Shown: positions 34,266-42,500, counted from the stretch's first letter. The stretch: DNA of 42,518 nt from Nocardiopsis sp. MG754419 (GCF_018207095.1 NZ_QOCZ01000096.1:1-42518); one strand, 5' to 3'. Numbers and translations: made by a program. The notes: generated by a model from the letters alone, not told the origin.

Positions 34266-34703
34266 ATGCAAGCGCATGACGAGATCGAACCGGACGATCT
34301 ACGGAACGGCGGGTCCCGGCGCGACGTCGTGGGCGGCTACGGCGACGAGATAGGCCACGACGAGGCCGGCCCGCTCGTCCGCCCCTACGTGATCGCGCAG
34401 GGGCGCGAGCACGCGGACACCGTACGACTGGACATGATCAGCGTGGTCATCGCGGCCAAGCGGGTCGAGGTCGACGAAATGGAGCTCGAACCGGAACAGC
34501 TGCGCATCCTGGAGCTGTGCCGCAGACCGCAGTCGGTGGCCGAGGTGTCCGCGCACCTGGACATCCCCGTCGCCGTGGTCAAAGTCCTGCTCAGCGACCT
34601 GCTCAACCGCGGTCTGGCCTTGGCCCGCGCCCCCTACCAAGCAAAGAGCCCGGTGAGCCGGGACGTACTCCAGGCGGTTCTCGATGGCATCCACAGACTC
34701 TGA
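34266..34703 (+). CDS. cvnC: DUF742 protein CvnC
   Basis: 145-residue DUF742 protein. The conserved core is VRPYVIAQGR, followed by a winged-helix-like segment (LEPEQLRILELCRRPQSVAE through VSAHLDIPVAVVKVLLSDLL) and the typical end VLQAVLDGIHRL. CvnC is a standard member of the complex with CvnA, B and D; its biochemical role is not known. ATG 34266 follows AGGGGTCTGT. The 3' end overlaps cvnD by 20 bases. Confidence 0.93.
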   Translation: MQAHDEIEPDDLRNGGSRRDVVGGYGDEIGHDEAGPLVRPYVIAQGREHADTVRLDMISVVIAAKRVEVDEMELEPEQLRILELCRRPQSVAEVSAHLDIPVAVVKVLLSDLLNRGLALARAPYQAKSPVSRDVLQAVLDGIHRL

Positions 34704-35268
34704 CCCGGACACCGAGGCGCCGGTCCCCTCGGCCCTGAAGATCCTGGTCGCCGGCGGTTTCGGCGCCGGGAAGACCACCCTGGTCGGCGCGGTCAGCGAG
34801 ATCGCCCCGCTCAGCACCGAGGAGGTGATGACCGAGGCCAGCTACGGGATCGACGACCTGTCCGGGGTGGAGGCGAAGACGACCACCACGGTGGCGTTGG
34901 ACTTCGGTCGCATCACCATCAACGAGAGCCTGGTGCTGTACCTGTTCGGCACGCCCGGCCAGGAACGCTTCTGGTTCATGTGGGAGGAACTGTCGGAGGG
35001 CGCCCTCGGGGCGGTCGTCATCGCCGACACCCGACGTCTGGAGACGTGTTTCGCCGCGGTGGACTTCTTCGAGCGGCGCGGTGTGCCCTTCGTGGTGGCG
35101 GTGAACTGTTTCGAGGGCGCGCACGAGTACGCGTCGGACGAGGTGCGCGAGGCCTTGAGCCTGAGCCCGGAGATCCCGGTGATCCTGTGCGACGCCCGGG
35201 AGCGGGAATCGGCCAAGCAGGTGTTGTCGACCCTGGTGAACCGGGTCGCCGAGCGCGTCACCGCCTGA
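34684..35268 (+). CDS. cvnD: Small GTPase CvnD
   Basis: 194-residue Ras-like GTP-binding protein, the output component of the conservon. P-loop GGFGAGKTT, switch II FGTPGQERF with the catalytic Gln position filled, and NCFEGA in place of NKxD (family feature). By analogy with Streptomyces cvn loci, it is regulated at the membrane by A-B-C and affects development or metabolism. It overlaps cvnC by 20 bases, so the four genes are one translationally coupled unit. Confidence 0.93.
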   Translation: MASTDSDPDTEAPVPSALKILVAGGFGAGKTTLVGAVSEIAPLSTEEVMTEASYGIDDLSGVEAKTTTTVALDFGRITINESLVLYLFGTPGQERFWFMWEELSEGALGAVVIADTRRLETCFAAVDFFERRGVPFVVAVNCFEGAHEYASDEVREALSLSPEIPVILCDARERESAKQVLSTLVNRVAERVTA

Positions 35269-35631
35269 GCTCCGGCGGGGTCCGCCGCGGTCCGGCGGCC
35301 TCGCCTCACGCGAAGGTCCGGGCCCGGGGTGTGCGCTCCCTCGGGCCTCGGGAGGGCGGCCCACGCCTTCCGCCCGTCGGTGCCACGACCCTCATCGTGG
35401 CCGGTGTCGCCCCCTTCGTCGTTCCCGGTGTTCCGAGCACGGGCAGGGGTCGGAGCGGGCACGATGCGCTCCGGCCCGCCCCGCTCCACCGAGCGGGGCC
35501 GGACACGCCCTCTGTACACGCGCCCCATCCGGGTAAAGTGCGGGGCGGTGAGGCGTCCCATGGAGCGGCGTTTCACGTTCCCGACGACCCTGGACCCGTC
35601 GCGGGCGGGCCCGGACGAAGGTGGAAGACCC
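35269..35631. other. Intergenic region after the conservon
   Basis: 363 bases without a supported gene. A small perfect stem CCGCCG/CGGCGG (35282-35298) soon after the cvnD stop may end the conservon transcript. The MpaB-family frame is open upstream to 35329 but this part has no family similarity. A separate promoter for the oxygenase is likely but not identified. Confidence 0.45.
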
Positions 35632-36603
35632 ATGAAGCGTTTCGAGTGGCGCGACAAGATCCACGCCCTGGATGCCGAGGCCGACTGCGAGGAGATCGTC
35701 CGCATCCTGGGGACCCTGGAGTTCCCCTGGGACATCGAGCAGGCCCTGGGGCTGGCGCTCTACCGCACCTACGCCGTGCCCAGCGTCGGGGGGCTGCTCG
35801 GCGACACCCGTGAGTTCACCGAACGCACCCAGCACCGGTACGACGACACGGCCCTGATCCTCAACGACATCATGGAGCACGGGTTCGAGCCCGGCCGCGG
35901 CCGGGACGCGCTGCGCCGGATGAACCAGATGCACCGCTCCTACGACATCAGCAACGACGACTACCTGTACGTGCTGAGCACCTTCGTGGTCATGCCGGTG
36001 CGCTGGCTCAACGACCACGGCTACGGCTGGCGTCGCCTGTCCGACCACGAGATCGCGGGAAGCACCAACTACTACCGCAAGCTCGGCCGGCACATGGGCA
36101 TCAAGGACATCCCCGACACCTACGAGGAGTTCCGGCGGCTCATGGACTCCTACGAGGAGGAGCACTTCGCCTACACCGAAGGCGGACGGGCGGTCTCCGA
36201 CGCCACCCTGGGGCTGATGGTGGACTTCTATCCGGCCTGGCAGCGTCCCCTGGTCCGGCCCTTCACGAAGGCGCTGTTGGACGACCGCCTGATCCAGGCG
36301 TTCCGCTACCCGGAACCCTCCGCGTTCTGGCGCAAAGCCGGCGACCTGGCCCTGAAGGGGCGCGCCAAGGTGGTGCGCCGGATGCGGCCGCGCACGGAGC
36401 CGCGCTGGGCCCGTATGAACCCCAACATCCGCAGTTACCCCGAGGGGTACGAGCCCTCCCGCATCGGCACGTTCCCCCAGGGCTGCCCGGTCCCCCACGA
36501 CATGCGCACCCAGGACGTCCCCGCCACCGGCGCCAAGGTCCCCGCGCCGGGCCAGGCGGTGGCCGCCACGCCGTCCGTCGACGACGCCCCCGAGCGCCGT
36601 TAG
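35632..36603 (+). CDS. MpaB/rubber-oxygenase family protein (DUF2236)
   Basis: 323-residue soluble protein of the ER-bound oxygenase MpaB / latex-clearing-protein (Lcp) family. Characterised members are b-type heme oxygenases that cleave isoprenoid double bonds or act in polyketide-meroterpenoid tailoring. Recognised from the helical core HRYDDTALILNDIMEHG, LRRMNQMHRSYDISNDDYLY and GYGWRRLSDHE. The conserved Arg/His cluster in RMNQMHRSY fits heme coordination. Start ATG 35632 with GGTGGAAG upstream. No signal peptide, unlike secreted Lcp. Streptomyces conservons are often followed by cytochromes P450; here a different heme oxygenase occupies that place, in its own transcription unit. Substrate unknown. 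Confidence 0.82.
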   Translation: MKRFEWRDKIHALDAEADCEEIVRILGTLEFPWDIEQALGLALYRTYAVPSVGGLLGDTREFTERTQHRYDDTALILNDIMEHGFEPGRGRDALRRMNQMHRSYDISNDDYLYVLSTFVVMPVRWLNDHGYGWRRLSDHEIAGSTNYYRKLGRHMGIKDIPDTYEEFRRLMDSYEEEHFAYTEGGRAVSDATLGLMVDFYPAWQRPLVRPFTKALLDDRLIQAFRYPEPSAFWRKAGDLALKGRAKVVRRMRPRTEPRWARMNPNIRSYPEGYEPSRIGTFPQGCPVPHDMRTQDVPATGAKVPAPGQAVAATPSVDDAPERR

Positions 36604-36722
36604 GGACCCCGCACCGCACGCGCCGTCCCCGCACGCCCCCGTTCCCGCGCAGCGCGTGGTCCGAACGCGCGTCGCGGACGTGGGGACCGCCGTGCCGGCC
36701 CGCACCCCCGAAGGATCGGCGA

Positions 36723-36770
36723 ATGCGGCGTTTCGACCGGCGCGACGAGATCCACCGCCTCGACGCGGGG
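36723..36770 (+). pseudogene. Truncated start of a second MpaB-family gene
   Basis: ATG 36723 opens MRRFDRRDEIHRLDAG, which matches MKRFEWRDKIHALDAE at the start of the MpaB-family gene 1.1 kb upstream. Nine of the first 14 residues are identical and three more are conservative, and the DNA agrees too. A good ribosome-binding site (GAAGGA, 7 bases before) is kept. After about 16 codons the similarity stops, and the sequence becomes the 3' end of the opposite-strand tetR gene (stop at 36773). This looks like the 5' remnant of a paralogue cut off by a rearrangement that brought in the tetR/MFS pair. Confidence 0.65.
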
Positions 36771-36772
36771 CC

Positions 36773-37432
36773 TCAGTGGTGCGGGACGGCCGCTCCGTGG
36801 ATGCGCAGGAACGCGTCCACCCCGGAGCGCACCACCGCGCGGACCTCGGCCTCGGGCAACGGCAGGGCCCCGAAGAAGGCCCGGTTGTTGACGGGACTGC
36901 GCACCAGCGCGACGTAGTGACCGGCCGCCGTCTCCTCCTCCCCGACGCCGAGGTCCAGGAGTCCGCGGTCGGCCATCGCGCGCAGGTGGGCGGCCAGGCT
37001 CCGCAGCGAGCAGTCGGGGCCACGGGCCGTCCACACCCGGGCGGCCTCGGGGAAGTGCGCGGCCTCGGAGATGAGCAACCGGACCAGCGCACCGTGATCG
37101 GCGCGGCGGCCACCGGCGGAGAGCCACTCGTCGCCGAAGGCGGTCAGGGCGGCGCGGGCGTCCTCGGCCGCGACCAGGTGCCGTTCGGCGATGCGGGCGT
37201 GGTCGGCGACCAGGGCGGCGCTGCTGCGTTCGACGATGGTGGCGAACAGGTCCCGCTTGTCGGCGAAGTGGTTGTAGATGGTCCGTTTGGACACCCCGGC
37301 GTCGGCGGCGATGGCGTCCACCGAGGCACGGGCGTAGCCCTCCCGGAGGAACACCCGCAGCGCCGCCTCGACGATGGCCTCGCGCTTGACCGGGGAGCGG
37401 CGTGCGCCTGTCTCGTCGCAGGGGTCCGTCAT
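36773..37432 (-). CDS. TetR-family regulator divergent to the DHA2 MFS gene
   Basis: 219-residue repressor: HTH segment REAIVEAALRVFLREGYARA, then SVDAIAADAGVSKRTIYNHF, with an AefR/TetR_C-like ligand domain after it. It is transcribed away from an MFS exporter with 110 bases between the starts, the classic layout for a repressor controlling an efflux pump. Start ATG 37432. The 3' end abuts the truncated MpaB-like stub. The inducing drug is unknown. Confidence 0.9.
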   Translation of the reverse strand: MTDPCDETGARRSPVKREAIVEAALRVFLREGYARASVDAIAADAGVSKRTIYNHFADKRDLFATIVERSSAALVADHARIAERHLVAAEDARAALTAFGDEWLSAGGRRADHGALVRLLISEAAHFPEAARVWTARGPDCSLRSLAAHLRAMADRGLLDLGVGEEETAAGHYVALVRSPVNNRAFFGALPLPEAEVRAVVRSGVDAFLRIHGAAVPHH

Positions 37433-37514
37433 CGCCTACCTCCGCCATCGCCGGGCCGTTCCCGGTCTCTCCCCCAGTCTGGCGCACCATGACGGGACCC
37501 CGACCGGACCCGCG

Positions 37515-37537
37515 GGAAACTGCACGGTGTAGTTTCC
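37515..37537. promoter_or_regulatory. Probable TetR operator in the tetR/MFS gap
   Basis: GGAAACT-g-CAC-g-GTG-t-AGTTTCC is a 23-base near-perfect palindrome, with one mismatched pair and a single central base, ending 5 bases before the MFS start codon. Binding there would block MFS transcription. A TAGTTT hexamer inside it could be the -10 of a near-leaderless promoter. Confidence 0.75.
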
Positions 37538-37542
37538 TAGGG

Positions 37543-38985
37543 ATGGCGACGCACGACCCCTCCACCACGGCCCCGGATCCCTCCCTCGCACCCGTTCCCG
37601 TACCCGACCCCACCCGCATCGACGGCGCGCTGTGGAAGCTGGCCGGAGTGCTGCTGGTGGGGGCGATGGCCGCCCTGCTCGACACCACGATCGTCAACGT
37701 GGCCGTCGACCACCTCTCCCGTTCCCTCGACGCCCCCGTGGCGACCGCCCAATGGGTGGCCAGCGCCTATCTGCTCTCCACCGCCTCCGTCATTCCGGTG
37801 ACCGGGTGGGCGGTGGACCGGTTCGGCCAGCGGGCCACCTGGATGACCGCGCTCGCCGTCTTCGGCGTGGGATCGCTGTTGTGCGCGGCCGCGTGGTCCA
37901 TCGAGAGTCTCATCGCCTTCCGGGTCATCACCGGCCTGGGCAGCGGCATGATCCTGCCCCTGGTCATGACCGTGCTGGTGCAGGCCGCGGGTCCGCGGCG
38001 CCTGGGACGGGCCATCGGGCTGCTGAGCGTGCCGATCCAGATCGCCCCGGCGATGGGCCCGGTCCTGGGCGGCCTGGTCCTGGACTCCCTCGGGTGGCGG
38101 TGGATCTTCCTGGTGTCGATCCCCCTGATCCTGCTGGCCATGGCCCTGGGCGTGCGAGGTGTGGAACGGGGGAACCCACGGGCGAGCGAGAGGCTGGACG
38201 TGGTGGGGCTGGCCCTGTTGTCCCCCGGGATCGCGACCCTCCTGTACGGGCTGTCGGTGCTGGGAGACCACCGCTTCGCTCTGGTGTTCGCCCTCGTGGG
38301 CGCGCTGCTCATCGGCGGGTTCGTGGTGCACGCCCTGCGCCGTCGCCCTCGCGGGCCCGCCCCCGTGATCGACCTCCGTCTCTTCGGCGACACGCTGTTC
38401 CGGCTGGGCGCCCTGCTCATGTTCGTGTTCGGGCTGTGCATCTGGGCGGGCATGTTCCTGCTGCCGCTGTTCTTCCAACAGGTGCAGGGGACCTCGGCGT
38501 TGACGGCGGGGCTGTTGATGGCACCGATGGCGGCCGGGGTGGCGCTGGTCAACCTGTTCGTCGGCCCGATCGCCGACCGGACCGGCCCCCGTTACCTGGT
38601 CGTGGGCGGCCTGTTGGTGGGTGCGGCTGCGACGGCGCCGTTCGCCCTGGCGGGACCGGACACCTCACCGACGCTGCTGGCCACGGCGATGTTCGTGCGT
38701 GGTCTGGGCCTGGGCACGGCGATGGTCCCGATGCTGGCCACCGCCTACCGTCGACTGCCCTCCGACCAGGTGCCCCGCGCCAGCAGCGCCCTGAACGTCA
38801 CCCAACGGCTGGGCGCGGCGGTGGGCACCGCCGCCCTGGCCCTGCTGCTGTCGTCCCTGATCGCCCAGGGCACCGCGCCCACCCCGGCCTTTCAGGCGAC
38901 CTTCTGGTGGATGACCGGTCTGACCGCGCTCGCGCTGATCCCGGCCGTGTTCCTCCCGAGCGCCCGCCCGAGTTCCACCCCCTGA
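37543..38985 (+). CDS. DHA2-family MFS multidrug exporter
   Basis: 480-residue drug:H+ antiporter-2 type permease with about 14 hydrophobic segments. DHA2 signatures: LDTTIVNVAVDHLS in helix 1, WVASAYLLSTASVIPVTGWA with motif-A-like RFGQR after it, and the helix-5 antiporter motif C-like GPVLGGLVLDSLGWRWIF. Exports hydrophobic drugs or cell metabolites. ATG 37543 follows the operator directly, with only a weak ribosome-binding site, consistent with a short or leaderless mRNA. Probably controlled by the divergent TetR. Confidence 0.9.
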   Translation: MATHDPSTTAPDPSLAPVPVPDPTRIDGALWKLAGVLLVGAMAALLDTTIVNVAVDHLSRSLDAPVATAQWVASAYLLSTASVIPVTGWAVDRFGQRATWMTALAVFGVGSLLCAAAWSIESLIAFRVITGLGSGMILPLVMTVLVQAAGPRRLGRAIGLLSVPIQIAPAMGPVLGGLVLDSLGWRWIFLVSIPLILLAMALGVRGVERGNPRASERLDVVGLALLSPGIATLLYGLSVLGDHRFALVFALVGALLIGGFVVHALRRRPRGPAPVIDLRLFGDTLFRLGALLMFVFGLCIWAGMFLLPLFFQQVQGTSALTAGLLMAPMAAGVALVNLFVGPIADRTGPRYLVVGGLLVGAAATAPFALAGPDTSPTLLATAMFVRGLGLGTAMVPMLATAYRRLPSDQVPRASSALNVTQRLGAAVGTAALALLLSSLIAQGTAPTPAFQATFWWMTGLTALALIPAVFLPSARPSSTP

Positions 38986-39194
38986 GCGGAGCGGACCACG
39001 GGCCACGCACCGCAGGCGTCGGACGCGTAGCGCGTGTGACCGAAGGGGCGACCATCGGGCTCCGGCGCTCCCGCCGGTCCCGGAACCCGTGTCCCTCGAA
39101 GCGGGGGCGCGAACGACGCCCGGCCGGCTCCGGGGTCCACGACGTTCGGGAAGGGTACGGCCCGCCCCCGGCGCGGACCCGGTGTCGTGGCGAA

Positions 39195-39252
39195 AGGCTC
39201 CGGTTCCGGACCGTGCTCGTCCACCGTTGTACCGCCCCCGGGTCCGGAGCCT
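39195..39252 (-). terminator. Possible terminator after dprE2
   Basis: AGGCTCCGG and CCGGAGCCT form a 9-bp inverted repeat around 40 bases that can fold further. It starts directly after the dprE2 stop codon on the minus strand. The large loop makes it a less certain terminator. The rest of the 38986-39252 gap between the convergent genes shows nothing else. Confidence 0.4.
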
Positions 39253-40005
39253 CTAACGACCCAGACGGCGCCACAGGGGGCGGGGCAACAGGCGCATGCC
39301 GGTGAACAGCGGCCGCAGGACCCGTGGGGCCCACACGGTGGTGGCACCGCTCCGGAGTCCCCGCGCCACGGAGTCGGCGACCTGATCCGGGGTGGCCGGG
39401 AACGGGGCCGGATCCACGTGCGCCGACATGCGCGTGGGGACGTAGCCCGGGCGGACCACCAGGACCCGGGCGCCGGACCCGTGCAGTGAGTCGGCGAGCC
39501 CCTGCGCGAACGCGTCCAGGCCCGCTTTGGCCGAGCCGTAGACGAAGTTGGCGCGCCGCACCCGTACCCCCGCCACGGACGACAGCACCACCAGGGCGCC
39601 GTGCCCCTGCTCGCGCAGGCGGGCGGCGACGGCCAGGTCCACGGACACGTGCGCGGTGTAGTTCACGGCGGCGGCCCGGGCGGCGGTGCCCGGGTCCCGG
39701 TCGTAGGCGTCCTGTTCTCCGAGCACCCCGAAGGCGTCCACCACCACGTCGAGGTCACCGACCAGGTCGACGGCGGCGTCCACGGTGTCGGTGTGGGTCG
39801 CCGTGGCCTCGGCGTCGAACTCCAGGGAGTGGATCTTGGCGCCGGAGACCGTCAAGGCCGCGGGCGTCTCCTCGACCCCGCCCCGGGCGGCGAGGACCAC
39901 CTCGCGGGCGCCCTCCCGCACCAACAGTTCGACGATGGCCAGGCCGATCTCGCTGCGTCCGCCGAGCAGCAGGACGCTGCGCACTGTTCCCAGCGAGTCG
40001 CGCAT
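39253..40005 (-). CDS. dprE2: Decaprenylphosphoryl-2-keto-ribose reductase, DprE2 family
   Basis: 250-residue short-chain dehydrogenase that would reduce decaprenylphosphoryl-2-keto-erythro-pentose to decaprenylphosphoryl-arabinose (DPA) with NADH. Rossmann motif GGRSEIG near the N-terminus, the FGVLG segment, catalytic Ser in LSSVAGVR and YGSAK (Tyr and Lys). Identification as DprE2 rests on this sequence plus its place just after dprE1. Start ATG 40005 with GGAAGGA upstream. The gap from dprE1 is 32 bases. Confidence 0.88.
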   Translation of the reverse strand: MRDSLGTVRSVLLLGGRSEIGLAIVELLVREGAREVVLAARGGVEETPAALTVSGAKIHSLEFDAEATATHTDTVDAAVDLVGDLDVVVDAFGVLGEQDAYDRDPGTAARAAAVNYTAHVSVDLAVAARLREQGHGALVVLSSVAGVRVRRANFVYGSAKAGLDAFAQGLADSLHGSGARVLVVRPGYVPTRMSAHVDPAPFPATPDQVADSVARGLRSGATTVWAPRVLRPLFTGMRLLPRPLWRRLGR

Positions 40006-40037
40006 GGGGTTCCTTCCAGAAGGGTCCGGGTGTGGGG

Positions 40038-41396
40038 TCAGACGAGCCGCAGCCGGCGGGCGAGGTCGGAGACGAGCACCCCGTCGGGGTCGACCCGTTC
40101 GCGCACCCTGCGCCAGGACGCCAACTCGGGGTACATCGCGTGCACCGTCGCGGCGTCCGCCCGACTGTCCTTGGCCAGGTACAGACGCCCGCCGGCGGCG
40201 AGCACGCGTTCGTCGAAACCGCGCAGCAGCCGGGCCAGGCCGGGCGACGCGGCGGGAAGATCCAGGGCGAGCGTCCATCCGGGCCGGGGGAAGGACAGCG
40301 GCCCCGGTGTGGGCTCCCCCATGCGTTTGAGCACCGCCAGGAAGGAGGGTGCACCGGCCCGGGACAGCCCCTCGACGACGTGCCGCAGGGTGTCCTCGGC
40401 ACCGAAGGGGACCACGAACTGGTACTGCACGAACCCGTGCGCACCGTAGATCCGGTTCCAGCCCCGCACCCGATCCAGCGGGTGGAAGAACCCGCCGAGC
40501 GGGTGCGCCCGACCACGCCGGCGTCGCGGCGCCGCGTGGTAGTAGGCGGTGTTGAACGTGCCGACGGTCGCCCGGTTGAGCAGTCCGGTCGGTGCCCAGG
40601 GCGGGGCGCTCAGCGGCGCGCCCGGCCGGTGGCGGAGGGGCTCGCGCCGGAGCGGCGCGGGAAGGTCGGTGAGGCGGGCGTGGTGGGCCCGGGTGAGCAC
40701 ACCGCGCCCGGTGGCGGCCCCGCGGGCCAGCAGGTCCACCCAGCACACCGTGTACCGGTAGGCGTGGTCGGTCCGCTCCATCAGTTCCAGCGTGGAGTCG
40801 AGGTCCCCGGTGCGGTCGGTGTCCACGCGCAGGTGCGCGGTCTCCACCGTGTGCACCGCCAGTCGGGCGGACGTGATGACGCCGGTCAGACCCATGCCGC
40901 CGACGGTCGCCCAGAACAGCGCGGTGTCCCCGTAGTCGGGGCCGAGTTCGAGGACCTCACCCCGGGGCGTGAGCAGTGTCAGGGAACGGACGTGGGCGCC
41001 GATCGAGGAGTCGACGTGGTGGTTCTTGCCGTGGACGTCGGCGGCGATCGCCCCGCCCAGGGTGACGTGACCGGTCCCGGGGACGACGGGGAGGAACCGA
41101 CCGTAGGGCAGCAGGTGCGCCATGAGACGGCGCAGAGGCGTGCCCGCGGGGGCGGTGACCTCCTCGCGCTCGGGGTCGAACCGGAGCGGCCCGGTGAGCC
41201 CGGTGCAGTCCAGGACCAGACCGCCCGCGTCCTGCGCGGCGTCGCCGTAGGACCGTCCCAGGCCGCGGGGCACGACGCCGCGCGGTCCGGCCCGGTCGAG
41301 CGCCTCCGCCGCCTCGGCGACGGTGCGCGGACGCACCACGGTGGCGGCGGTGGGGGCGGTGCGCCCCCAGCCGGTGAGCAGGGTCGGGCGACTCAC
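40038..41396 (-). CDS. dprE1: Decaprenylphosphoryl-ribose oxidase, DprE1 family
   Basis: 452-residue FAD-dependent oxidase of the vanillyl-alcohol-oxidase fold that oxidises the 2'-OH of decaprenylphosphoryl-ribose. FAD-binding segments GLGRSYGDAAQ and PGTGHVTLGGAIAADVHGKN are intact, and the C-terminal YLAKDSR contains the Lys matching Mtb Lys418. The Mtb Cys387, target of benzothiazinones, lies in WNICVDF; here the segment reads WTLALDL, with Ala at about residue 377. GTG 41396 overlaps the ubiA stop by 4 bases (GTGA). It belongs to a three-gene unit with ubiA and dprE2. Confidence 0.92.
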   Translation of the reverse strand: MSRPTLLTGWGRTAPTAATVVRPRTVAEAAEALDRAGPRGVVPRGLGRSYGDAAQDAGGLVLDCTGLTGPLRFDPEREEVTAPAGTPLRRLMAHLLPYGRFLPVVPGTGHVTLGGAIAADVHGKNHHVDSSIGAHVRSLTLLTPRGEVLELGPDYGDTALFWATVGGMGLTGVITSARLAVHTVETAHLRVDTDRTGDLDSTLELMERTDHAYRYTVCWVDLLARGAATGRGVLTRAHHARLTDLPAPLRREPLRHRPGAPLSAPPWAPTGLLNRATVGTFNTAYYHAAPRRRRGRAHPLGGFFHPLDRVRGWNRIYGAHGFVQYQFVVPFGAEDTLRHVVEGLSRAGAPSFLAVLKRMGEPTPGPLSFPRPGWTLALDLPAASPGLARLLRGFDERVLAAGGRLYLAKDSRADAATVHAMYPELASWRRVRERVDPDGVLVSDLARRLRLV

Positions 41397-42424
41397 AGGT
41401 AGATCCCCAGTCCGACCAGGAGGACGAGGGCGACGAGGACGCACTGGAGGGGGCGGTCCCGCAGCGCGATCTCCTCGGGTTCCTCGCCCGCGCCGCGGTC
41501 CACGAGCAGGTTGTAGCGGAGCACGAACATGATGAACGGAACGATACTGGCCGCGTGGAACGGCGACTGCGGACCATCGGCCTGTTCCAGCGCCCACAGA
41601 CAGTAGGTGACGATCATCGCGCCGGAGGCGATGGTGCGGATCTGGGCCAGGTAGCCGGGGGTGTAGCCGAGCAGGGCCACCCGGGTGGGGTGGGCGCCGT
41701 CGACGGCCGACACCCCGTCGGTTCGAGCGGGTCCGGGGTCGCGAGGACCGCCGTGCCCGGTCGGGGTGGCCGGGTCCTCCGTTTCGACGGGGGTGTCGCC
41801 CTCCGGTCCGGAGTCGGTGGCCGTGCGCAGTTCCGCCTCGCGTTTGCCGACCACCACGAGCAGGGCGGCCAGGGACACCACGATCACGAACCACGAGGTG
41901 AGCGGCACCCCGACCGCGTAGGCGCCCGCCATGGCGCGCAACACGTGGCAGGCAGCCACCGCCACCAGGTCGACGACGACCCGGTCCTTGAGGTACCGGG
42001 TGTAGGCCAGGGTGAGGAGGACGTAGGCGCCGATCACCGCGCTCAACGCGGGCACGCCGAGGGCGAGGGAGGCCGGGGGCGCCGCCGTGACGAACAGGAC
42101 GCCGACGACGACCGCGACCGGCACCGAGAGGGCGCCCGAGGCGACGGGGCGGTGGCGTTTGCGCGGGTGTCGTCGATCGCGGGGGGCGTCACGGACGTCG
42201 TTGAGCAGGTACGTGCCGCCGGCGGCGACACCGAAGAGCACGAAGGTCGCCAGGCATGTCAGCAGCGCCGCGGGGTCGGTGAGCGCGCCCGCGGCGGCGG
42301 GCGCGGCGAACACCAGCAGGTTCTTGAGCCACTGTCGGGGTCGGCAGGCGCGCAGAAGTGCCAGGGGCGTCCCCACGACGTCGCTCCGCCCGGGTGGGTT
42401 CTCGGTCTCGGGGGTCGTGGTCAC
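41393..42424 (-). CDS. ubiA: Decaprenyl-phosphate phosphoribosyltransferase, UbiA family
   Basis: 343-residue polytopic UbiA prenyltransferase-fold enzyme, related to Rv3806c, which joins phosphoribose from PRPP to decaprenyl phosphate in the step before DprE1. The metal-binding motif is NDVRDAPRD (Asn75, Asp76, Asp79, Asp83), and YLKDRVVVDL marks the second polyprenyl-pocket motif. A cytoplasmic loop of about 45 residues rich in Pro, Gly, Asp and Thr is inserted at about 205-250 and is unusual for the family. GTG start 42424 with GGGGGAG just upstream. It is first of the ubiA-dprE1-dprE2 set. A 5'-phosphate phosphatase gene, needed between the steps, is not in view. Confidence 0.9.
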   Translation of the reverse strand: MTTTPETENPPGRSDVVGTPLALLRACRPRQWLKNLLVFAAPAAAGALTDPAALLTCLATFVLFGVAAGGTYLLNDVRDAPRDRRHPRKRHRPVASGALSVPVAVVVGVLFVTAAPPASLALGVPALSAVIGAYVLLTLAYTRYLKDRVVVDLVAVAACHVLRAMAGAYAVGVPLTSWFVIVVSLAALLVVVGKREAELRTATDSGPEGDTPVETEDPATPTGHGGPRDPGPARTDGVSAVDGAHPTRVALLGYTPGYLAQIRTIASGAMIVTYCLWALEQADGPQSPFHAASIVPFIMFVLRYNLLVDRGAGEEPEEIALRDRPLQCVLVALVLLVGLGIYL

Positions 42425-42466
42425 GCTCTCCCCCTCGGGGTCCGGCGATGGTGGTCGGGTACGGGC

Positions 42467-42500
42467 CCGGACCGCCCGTGGGGGGTGTCGGGCGGTCCGG
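42467..42500. terminator. Strong hairpin upstream of ubiA
   Basis: Perfect 12-bp stem CCGGACCGCCCG/CGGGCGGTCCGG with a 10-base loop, ending 18 bases before the window edge and 42 bases upstream of the ubiA start. It probably terminates a gene lying to the right; otherwise it would be in the ubiA leader. Confidence 0.6.

Noticed and set aside
35329-35631. N-terminal extension of the MpaB-family protein
   Set aside because: The extension has no family similarity; the ATG at 35632 has a ribosome-binding site, and the stub at 36723 starts at the equivalent codon.
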